From positions 1-24,191 of the forward strand of contig PS016033.1 in assembly GCA_048213135.1 (NCBI GenBank): a stretch of DNA of 24,191 bases. The letters run 5' to 3'. Shown one piece after another: positions 20,901-24,191 of the stretch; within the stretch, counting starts at the first letter, position 1; the number at the start of each line of letters is the position of its first letter. The position numbers and the translations under genes were made by a program. A model generated the notes under the pieces. It was given only the letters and a program-made list of their open reading frames with translations. It made no database searches and was not told where the DNA came from. This DNA comes from Reclinomonas americana ATCC 50394. Its lineage: Eukaryota; Jakobida; Jakobea; Jakobida.

Positions 20901-23900
20901 AAGAGGAGTGCGGATGGTGGTGAAAAGGGCTCGATTCCGGGGAGGAAAGACGGGAGTGAGGGGAAAGGGTTGAGGAACTAGCTTGATGTGAGAAGAGGAA
21001 GGAGGTGAAAATGGATGAGGTGATAGGGTCAAGCTGTTGATGGAGGAAAGAAGTTGATGCGCGAGGAGTGAGAAAAAGAGGTTGGCAACTGCCTCGATAA
21101 GAGAAGAAAGAAACGATGGCAGTGAGAAATGGTGAGGTCAGAGTGAGAGACAGAGGTCAGCAGGTGGCTGCTGTGGGAGAGGAGGACAGGAGGGGCGCGA
21201 GTTCGAAGGTATCTGCGGAGATGAAGTGGATCCATGGAAGAGGGACGAACGCAATGCGAGAAGAATCGGGAGAAGGCGAGGGTGGACCGAGGGAAAGGTT
21301 GAATGAGGGGAAACTGAGATGATCGAGAAGGAACGAGCTCGATGGGAAGAAGGCGAAGTGAGGCGGTGAAGATGGAGGATTGAGTAGTTGGACGAGGAGA
21401 AGGAACGATGCGAGGCTTGCGGTTTGGATGGTGACTAAAGTGAGGTGAGATTTGGCACACGTGATGCATCGATGGGTTGCAGTTGGATGCGGAGTGTGCT
21501 TGTTGTTTTTTAGGACGCAGTTCTTGTATTCAACTCGGAGTATGCCAGAGTGGTGCTTCTAGATGTCCTTCTTGCTCACAGACACTGCTTTCTCTACCTC
21601 GTATCCGTGAACAAATGGCGCTCAAGTCGCCAGCACCCTGCCAAACCTGTCTCATGACTGATCGATCCATCAGGTCCCCGTTGGCTTCTCGCTGGCGGCG
21701 CTGCAACGCGAGTTCTTCGAGTGGGTGAATTGCGCCGACATGGAAAAGGAGGGTTTGGCACCGGAGATGTCCGCCGACGAGTTCCAGCGTCTGTGGCTTG
21801 CACAATACGCCATGGAGGGTGCCAGAGCCGATGGCCCCGGTAACGACCTGCTGAATTCGCGCGCTCGCCTGTTGTCGTTTGTGTCAGATAAAGAGTTGGT
21901 TGGCGACGTGAGTGCGCCACCGTCGGTCGGCAGTGGACTTGCGTCCGTGCGCATGGGTCGTGGTGCGGTGACACACTTGTGAGTCAACTGTTGTTGGGTG
22001 CCCTTTTTTCTAGATCTCCGAGTCCGTGCTCACTCGCTGGACTACAGCAACAAGAGCGGTGGCTCGAATCTGTGGCACTCGGTGATGCCGCCGTCACCAC
22101 ATTTCGTGGTGAGTGAGGTGACGACTGCGCATGCACACGAACTGGTGGACGACAATGAGGGCTCGTCGGTAAGTGGAATTGATGCGGCGTTTTCATGCAG
22201 GAAGGCGTCGTTGACCTGTGAATCCAGGCACGCAATGTCGATCTCCACCGTGTGCGAGTGCTTGCCATGTTGAGGAAGCAGGATGTCGTCGGTGCTTGGA
22301 TGTACTTTATGACTAGCGTTCGACAGCAGCAGTACTCCTTGTCGGTGAGCGTGTGTTGGCGTGCCGTCGTTCTTGCTGCTGTGCCAGCTCTCACTTTTTT
22401 CTTCGCAGGTCACGCAGTCAACGACAGTCTCTGCACTATTCCGCGATTTCCTTGCCTGGCTGCGTTCTGTACTTGCGCGTGGTGATAGTGATTTTGTGCT
22501 CTCCGAGGAGGAGTTTGTGCGGCTGTGGCGCCAGAAGAAGGCAAAAGTTAGCGACGACGAACAAGCTGCATCGTTGGCCGCATTCTTGACTGCAAATCGC
22601 ATCGTGGACGACGTGGGCCAGCGCAGCGAGGATGACGCTGATGGGTGAGCTCAGTGGCGTATATTCTTGCGGGTCGCATACGCTCACTCACATTCTACAA
22701 CAGGCTTGCTAATCGCACCACATTGTTGAGGTCAGCAGTTTTCCGTCAGCCCTCTCTAATCAATGTGTATTCCAGTTGTTCACCATCTTTCCTGCTTCAC
22801 CCCAGGTCTCCGGTACCACCCCCGCCAACGTCGTCGTCTCCGTTTGTTCCAGTAATGGTGAATGACCACTGTCAGTGGGCAATCAAGCATACCAATACGC
22901 TCACACGCATTCTTCATGCCCAGCAAACTGCGCTGTGGCACCGAGTACGCGGAATAGCTGTCGATCAGCAGCAGCAGGCTGAAGATGGTGAACACGCCAG
23001 CGGCAATGAGTCGATGCTGGCGATTGGACCATCGGCTCGCCGCGTCTCTCTGAGCGGAGCCGATGCAAGTGGGTGAGTAAGTCGATGCTGCGTGCATTAG
23101 CATACATGGTGGTGAGATCGACAGTGCCTCACGTTCGCGAATGCGCAGAGTGCACCGTTCAGTAGCCGTACCAGCTGGCCGGTTCGTGAAGGAGAGTGAG
23201 AGTGCTTGACTACTGCTCATTGATGTTGACTCACTGTGCGCACGTCGCTGTTAGGTCACCTGTGGATTGGAGTCATCGTCAAGGGGGCCATCGCGAAGCA
23301 CCAGCTCTGACCGTGCCTTTGGTATCCGCCTCCACTCCGCCACCTTCCGTGATGGTGAGCGGACGATGATCTGCAGTGGAAGTGATGTAGCTGCTACACA
23401 CGAAAAAAGAGAAGCACACGCACACACACGTGCACGCAGTTAGTAGCCACACATGCAGTTTGTAGCCACACACGCGCACTTACGCCGTCGCCTTGCGCAC
23501 AGCACTCTGCCATGTGGCAACGAGTTCGCGCTCTGTTGGCTGATCAACAACGGGCTCGCGACAACATGCCCATGCTGGAGCCGCCGGAGGGTGATTTCAA
23601 GCTAAAGCAGGTGAGCGAGTGGGCAGAGAGCAATGTCCTCAGAGGTTTCTTTCATTCGTCGATCATGACTTCTATGTGATCTGCGAGAGTTGATGGCGGG
23701 AGGGGCATGGGAATCGGCCCTCGTACTAACGTGCACCCGCAGATTGATGGAATCCGGTATCCCGTTCCCAGCATCACTGTGGGGGATCGAAGTGGGCGCC
23801 CTCGCCGTCTATCTGCCGCGGAGTCTTCTGTTGGTGAGAGGGGGAGGGAAAGGGAGGGATAAGGGAAGGAAAGGGAGGGGATGAGGAAAGGGATGGGAGA

Positions 23901-24191
23901 AGGGAAGCGAAAGGGAGGGGAGAAGGAAAGGGAAAGGGAAAGGGAAAGGGGGAAGAGGGAGAGGAGGGAAAGGGAGGATGAATGAGAGGAAAGGACAAGT
24001 GAGTGGTTTGATGTATTGAGAGGTATGTGAGAAGAAGCAACAGAAGAGAACGAGGGAGGCAAGAGAGACAGCGGAGGAAAGGACAGCAGACGCGAAAGAG
24101 AGAGAGAGAGAGCTAAAGGTACAGAGAACCAAGTGTGGAAGGGAGAGAGCAACGAGGAAGGGCAAGTGAAAGCACAGAGAGAGAGAGAGAG
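2821..24191 (+). CDS. Giant polycystin-1-like receptor gene, 3' end outside the window
   Basis: About 70 exons can be joined in one frame from the ATG at 2821 to at least 23833, giving roughly 4,000 residues before the right edge. The family is set by ordered landmarks: an REJ-like region, a GPS motif (CRCNHMTDFSV, about 17941-17973), a first TM helix, the polycystin-type signature DHSWVSTIM, NADRFRRTQR (18885-18951) and two following TM helices. Polycystin-1 proteins are plasma-membrane or ciliary receptors that self-cleave at the GPS and pair with TRPP channels. That role here is inferred. Upstream is an unusual ectodomain of cadherin-like, FN3/NHL and Ig-like units. No PLAT domain was found. 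Sections are annotated separately below with exon limits. Introns are GT-AG with two likely GC-AG cases, and acceptors are mostly CGCAG or TGCAG. The later TM helices are expected to the right. Confidence 0.85.
2933..3165 (+). other. Intron 1, TG-rich
   Basis: This 233-base intron runs from GTGAGC to CCGCGCAG. It holds a short TG microsatellite (about 3093-3111) and otherwise unremarkable sequence. Both neighbouring exons are in phase 1 across it. Confidence 0.7.
3166..4029 (+). other. Two cadherin-like domains (exons 2-3)
   Basis: Exon 2 (3166-3519) and exon 3 (3586 to about 4029) each read as a cadherin-like Ig-fold domain. Exon 2 has GEVIGLLQLDVDTN and closes with STFVIAEGANVAPSDI across the intron, matching the family's boundary pattern (FTV.V..VNEAPTDI). 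Exon 3 has VFLGTLRAVDANRHQRHSFS and later VHIRATEV, matching the family's G.LSA.D...HTFS and RVRATD strands. The acidic calcium-site motifs are only partly kept, so calcium binding is doubtful. The donor of exon 3 is uncertain: the phase requires a GT near 4030, but others to 4070 exist. The role is probably adhesion or ligand contact, by inference. Confidence 0.6.
4200..6004 (+). other. Module 1: FN3-like domain enclosing a six-bladed NHL propeller
   Basis: Exons: 4200-4435, 4523-4563, 4643-4762, 4836-4886, 4957-5117, 5182-5620, 5683-5722, 5795-6004. The first residues (SSVSSTTATLNGFVSN, NNYFELA) are the A-B-C strands of a bacterial-type FN3 domain. Six NHL-type blades follow, for example GLAVDVRGHMFVADGSNK / CIRRID, PAGLDVDR, LYVADADNNAVRRV, SIAIDRVRNVLYVG / TIRQIDL, LCLDENRRALYISE and MALNGNRLFVAG. 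The end (AAQLTSATKYYFRAVTVL, GATLSF) is the remaining half of an FN3. The propeller is thus read as an insertion in the FN3 C-C' region. NHL propellers bind proteins or glycans; no ligand can be deduced. The 41-base exon 4523-4563 is fixed by frame, since GA+C restores the VADGSNK strand. Confidence 0.75.
6083..6482 (+). other. Ig-like (IPT/TIG-like) unit 1, chimeric type
   Basis: Two exons: 6083-6323 and 6424-6482 (phases 1-2-1). The long exon (DFSPVAIAEATSNVQIVVTG, SGDVVKVEAG, TSKTVKTPDTPLASGFYSV) is of the a type also seen in units 2 and 4. The short exon (YLFGSTGSVVRVG) instead matches the b type seen in units 3 and 5. The F-P ... V-V-G ... L..GD-V pattern resembles IPT/TIG Ig folds, but the match is loose. 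The intron after it (6483-6603) carries a TG microsatellite. Confidence 0.65.
6604..8446 (+). other. Module 2: second FN3-like domain enclosing an NHL propeller
   Basis: Exons: 6604-6836, 6913-6977, 7022-7138, 7214-7264, 7357-7517, 7589-8033, 8106-8148, 8222 to 8446 (or 8473). It parallels module 1 piece by piece: FN3 first half (TTTLNGSISN, SSNYFELARASSDFD), six blades (GIVGDALDNLFITE, CIRRIDGTTG, RGLGIDRLTSTLYVADVDNN, LYFSEINKHTVRR, GLALDRTLNKLYVG, LFLDEVRRILYIG, GNRMFVTG) and FN3 second half (ADLTQLTSSSINYFRVVTVM, NGPTLSFTT). Intron positions and phases equal those of module 1, so the pair arose by tandem duplication after the introns were in place. The last donor is either a GC site at 8447, giving the same junction as module 1, or a GT at 8474 adding nine residues. 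Confidence 0.75.
8510..10424 (+). other. Ig-like (IPT/TIG-like) units 2-5, alternating a/b types
   Basis: Four units, each a long exon plus a short exon: 8510-8747 + 8833-8888, 8951-9194 + 9351-9409, 9468-9693 + 9831-9886, 9961-10207 + 10300-10424. Units 2 and 4 (a type) share LPTTI/SPTTI, AET-GVQ, CTG-GT, TVQT-D-SLAAG-Y and a short exon ending TVPG-LSIG. Units 3 and 5 (b type) share DS-TP-SIL-AT-G, SD-VRL, AG-R-L-VST and a short exon with GTP--VG. Each long exon ends in codon phase 2 so that TG+T or TG+C makes a Cys, and each unit begins and ends in phase 1. The acceptor at 9349-9350 (AAAG) is chosen because the earlier TGCAG at 9308 leads to a stop. Fold assignment is inferred from pattern only. 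Confidence 0.65.
10425..10648 (+). other. Intron, purine-rich on the sense strand
   Basis: It begins GTGCGT and ends TTATTCAG. From about 10500 to 10610 it is dominated by GAGAGA, GGGAG and GAGAAAGGG runs. An ATG at 10615 opens a long frame that reads into the next exon, but this is inside the intron by phase; exon 30 starts at 10649. Confidence 0.6.
10649..12784 (+). other. Five further diverged Ig-like units (6-10)
   Basis: Exons: 10649-10999, 11066-11731, 11993-12340, 12413-12784. Units read as VIFTPTPSCAAL ... AGVFCVCVKW; VTVLPNAISSVVTLTGFAMD ... RWTVCVELV; VAPLLFFRRDATARFTISGD ... LETYVVCVDL; SFTPVTVLENVPNSIFTVSG ... AGLYSLCFDA; and TIYPLVLAANDPTARLTLRG ... WYAVCVDY. All keep the same ending, a small residue, Y or F or W, then V/L-C-V/F, followed by an acidic or small residue, and most exons end in G with phase 1. 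The possible intron 11000-11065 (66 bases) is a multiple of three without a stop, so read-through would also keep the frame. Intron 11732-11992 is purine-rich in its first third (about 11740-11820). Confidence 0.55.
12785..13843 (+). other. FN3-like region before REJ
   Basis: Coding runs from 12869 (or unbroken from 12413) to 13201, then 13264-13333, 13453-13491 and 13710-13843. An intron at 12785-12868 fits the phase pattern but is 84 bases with no stop, so it may be retained. Recognisable FN3-like pieces are VVCTATGLQPNTNYTLSVAL, AMRNAGNPTYTTAP, VFVQASGPPN and CTLAGLEAATGYSDLFVFVV. The last two exons are short (70 and 39 bases) and were placed by phase. The pattern VQASGPPN followed by T..GLE..T.Y matches FN3-type domains that often precede REJ in this family. 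Confidence 0.55.
13922..15683 (+). other. REJ-like (receptor for egg jelly) region
   Basis: Exons: 13922-14162, 14229-14349, 14393-14522, 14599-14754, 14795-14962, 15041-15084, 15159-15489, 15557-15683. Pieces typical of REJ modules are VVFTWTCSFGGAPCG, AVLTIAAGFSTPGM, CTVTRGTRNRHASADVTV, PLRSISITATAFGTP, NKKYVFELLAL, LPTAGTLAITPLSG, DKDQPLSYLPFYV and LQVGVTVRDVCGASVDVYST. REJ is a long Ig/FN3-fold stretch found between the ectodomain repeats and GAIN in polycystin-1, PKDREJ and relatives. The 14162 donor appears to be GC-AG, giving STPGMFYSFGC. The 15557 acceptor is chosen because the upstream TAG at 15538 breaks the frame. The exon at 14963-15040 is split out because removing it restores QPLSYLPF. 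Confidence 0.75.
15710..17677 (+). other. GAIN-like region preceding the GPS
   Basis: Exons: 15710-15875, 16726-16941, 17018-17159, 17224-17405, 17517-17594, 17641-17677. Residues include SLMQTAVHMATIGSYLPASS, LLVSTVDSVFGATRGTVLDG, FSNSSTFTVPPTDD and GVPIVLNATAGESFTFEI. This is the position and general character (Ser/Thr-rich helices, then beta strands) of the GAIN fold that holds the GPS in adhesion GPCRs and polycystins, but sequence identity in this fold is always low. The last two small exons (78 and 37 bases) are the least certain of the set. Confidence 0.5.
15876..16725 (+). repeat. Intronic minisatellite, six units of about 100-120 bases
   Basis: This 850-base intron, between the exons ending 15875 and starting 16726, carries six imperfect tandem units from about 15990 to 16615. 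Each unit has a unique-looking core (CTCACTTGCGTC, then CACACTCACCGATTGCT, GCATGTCGGTGGCGAGG) followed by a purine block (AGAGAGCG, GAGGAGAAGGAAGAAGGAGA). The first 110 bases and the block ends are nearly pure A/G. No coding potential was seen. Confidence 0.85.
17749..17980 (+). other. GPS proteolysis motif
   Basis: Two exons, 17749-17827 and 17898-17980 (phase 2 between them), encode KLCVFWNETRQQW, IADGCKT, a short linker, then FVCRCNHMTDFSV. This matches the GPS pattern, with two Trp, four Cys and C.CNH(L/M)T-(D/N)F. Autocatalytic cleavage in this family occurs between the residue after His and the Thr, which here would be HM/T, so the catalytic His and Thr are both present. Cleavage would leave the ectodomain non-covalently held by the membrane part. 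The identification is firm; actual cleavage is inferred. Confidence 0.9.
18060..18431 (+). other. First transmembrane helix and flanks
   Basis: Exons: 18060-18132, 18157-18224, 18293-18431. After DIFNIHFTFVSLRLYSAVLS and NPADLLSLFTGQLLRSS comes a hydrophobic stretch split by an intron (FSIVI / VIQVIYLIQLYIGY), followed by KMDQASDKQ. This is the expected TM1 of a polycystin-1-type protein, placed about 40 residues after the GPS. The positive and polar residues after it fit a cytoplasmic side. The frame in exon 18060 is fixed by the phase-2 donor joining to NPADLL; another frame with a hydrophobic run there does not connect. Confidence 0.7.
18502..18954 (+). other. PLAT-less linker and polycystin signature
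   Basis: Exons: 18502-18554, 18740-18833, 18884-18954. They read VFSTADLRDRGLQAEDTG, EVVRSVIRINRGRSWLMRR, and DDHSWVSTIMCPNADRFRRT. The last corresponds to the polycystin-1 segment before TM2 (EH.W.S...RP..SRFTR.QR.T). In polycystin-1 relatives a PLAT/LH2 domain of about 120 residues sits between TM1 and this segment. Here only about 80-90 residues intervene, and none of the PLAT strand motifs are visible. Confidence 0.7.
18955..20164 (+). other. Intron containing the assembly gap
   Basis: The donor GTGCGG at 18955 and acceptor TTCAG at 20164 are both phase 0. Joining them gives QRVT + VLWFAV, the continuous polycystin motif into TM2. The visible part left of the gap is purine-rich (GGGAAAGGGGAAGGGGGAGGG at about 18960-19015); the part right of it is TC-rich with no exon seen. 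Confidence 0.7.
19216..19966. other. Assembly gap (751 N)
   Basis: This is a run of undetermined bases. Open frames reported across it are artefacts. By exon continuity it lies wholly within an intron. It is flanked by polypurine sequence on the left, which probably caused the assembly failure. Confidence 0.99.
20165..20537 (+). other. Transmembrane helices 2 and 3
   Basis: Exons: 20165-20282 and 20347-20537. The first gives VLWFAVCLALYTNAVFAE, a helix matching polycystin TM2 (family pattern LL..F.SML.NAMFY). The second helix is split by the intron (REMLIGIISG / VIMAPVVWVVSQIFIRTPR), matching the family's G..S.L..FP....V.LFR pattern. A basic and then acidic stretch follows (ERVEVTSIDLPADDASDLEC), consistent with entry into a cytoplasmic loop. 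Confidence 0.75.
20621..22644 (+). other. Cytoplasmic loop with a duplicated helical module
   Basis: Exons: 20621-20812, 21674-21956, 22014-22168, 22228-22344, 22409-22644, with a possible extra exon 21514-21600. A proline run (QPPPPPPPP) begins the loop. Two copies of an unrecognised module follow. Copy 1: LRRNDVFGALLHYAQ, then FSLAALQREFFEWVN, MSADEFQRLWLAQ, LLSFVSDKELVGD. Copy 2: LRKQDVVGAWMYFMT, then TTVSALFRDFLAWLR, LSEEEFVRLWRQK, LAAFLTANRIVDD. Both are interrupted by a phase-0 intron at the same place. The strong heptad-like hydrophobic spacing suggests helical bundles, probably protein-binding. I do not recognise the family. Polycystin-1 has a variable cytoplasmic loop after TM3, which fits the position. 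Confidence 0.65.
20813..21673 (+). other. Long purine-rich intron, possible cassette exon inside
   Basis: From about 20820 to 21460 the sense strand is dominated by GAG, GGAAG and GAGAAAG runs with no coding signal. At 21503-21513 is a good acceptor (TGTTGTTTTTTAG), followed by an open 87-base stretch (21514-21600) encoding DAVLVFNSEYARVVLLDVLL and nine more residues before a GTATCC donor. It is phase 0 on both sides, so inclusion or skipping both keep the frame. I rate it a possible cassette exon. Confidence 0.4.
22704..23833 (+). other. Remainder of the cytoplasmic loop, to the last visible exon
   Basis: Exons: 22704-22730, 22806-23072, 23149-23181, 23255-23354, 23503-23610, 23743-23833. 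They read LANRTTLL; SPVPPPPTSSSPF ... CQWAIKHTNTLTRILHAQQ, ALWHRVRGIAVDQQQQ; VHRSVAVPAG; SPVDWSHRQGGHRE; SAMWQRVRALLADQQRARDN; and IDGIRYPVPSITVGDRSGR. Proline-rich linkers alternate with two copies of a W-RVR-x4-DQQ motif. No TM helix appears before the right edge, so the loop exceeds 800 residues, unusually long for the family. Exons of 27 and 33 bases were placed by phase and are less sure. The last donor (23834) is phase 1, so the gene continues. Confidence 0.55.
23834..24191 (+). repeat. Purine-rich intron start, runs off the window
   Basis: It begins GTGAGAGGGGG and is almost all A and G to the end, with GGGAAAG repeats (about 23920-23950) and GAGAGAGA runs near 24095-24110 and 24178-24191. 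Minus-strand frames here are Ser/Pro/Leu low complexity only. No exon was recognised. Confidence 0.75.

Overview
The window is nuclear DNA from a eukaryote, most likely an intron-rich unicellular one. Coding sequence is broken into many short exons by GT-AG introns, mostly about 60-250 bases long. No bacterial-style operon, RNA gene, CRISPR array or transposase is visible. I cannot assign the lineage from sequence alone. All exon limits below are my own reading of splice sites and frame continuity and have not been tested with transcripts.

Left end (1-2745, minus strand): three tandem, diverged copies of a gene or gene fragment. Each carries 1.5 to 3 WD40 repeats followed by the same unusual tail (DAARLAMRAVQE ... 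LPE-VLRCF-VE-AEVVL). No copy has a full propeller, and two begin in the middle of a WD repeat next to simple sequence. Downstream of them (1-655) is a pyrimidine-rich low-complexity tract holding a 121-base tandem duplication. A TG/GA microsatellite stretch lies between copies B and C.

Rest of the window (2821 to beyond 24191, plus strand): one giant gene of about 70 exons, read here as roughly 4,000 residues and running off the right edge. In order it encodes: a signal peptide; two cadherin-like domains; two large modules in which a six-bladed NHL-type beta-propeller appears to sit inside a fibronectin-III-like domain; about ten Ig-like (IPT/TIG-like) units; FN3-like domains; an REJ-like region; a GAIN-like stretch ending in a clear GPS cleavage motif; a first transmembrane helix; a linker where polycystins normally carry PLAT; the polycystin-type signature (DHSW ... 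NADRFRRTQR) leading into TM2 and TM3; and a long cytoplasmic loop with a duplicated helical module. This is a polycystin-1-like (PKD1 family) receptor with an unusual ectodomain and no recognisable PLAT domain. The remaining TM helices should lie to the right.

The 751-base N gap (19216-19966) falls inside an intron: the exons on both sides join in frame within the conserved polycystin motif. Long introns are purine-rich on the sense strand, and one holds a minisatellite of six units. The points of most interest are the propeller nested in FN3, its duplication with about ten intron positions kept, the a/b super-repeat of Ig-like units with one chimeric unit, the missing PLAT, and the duplicated loop module.
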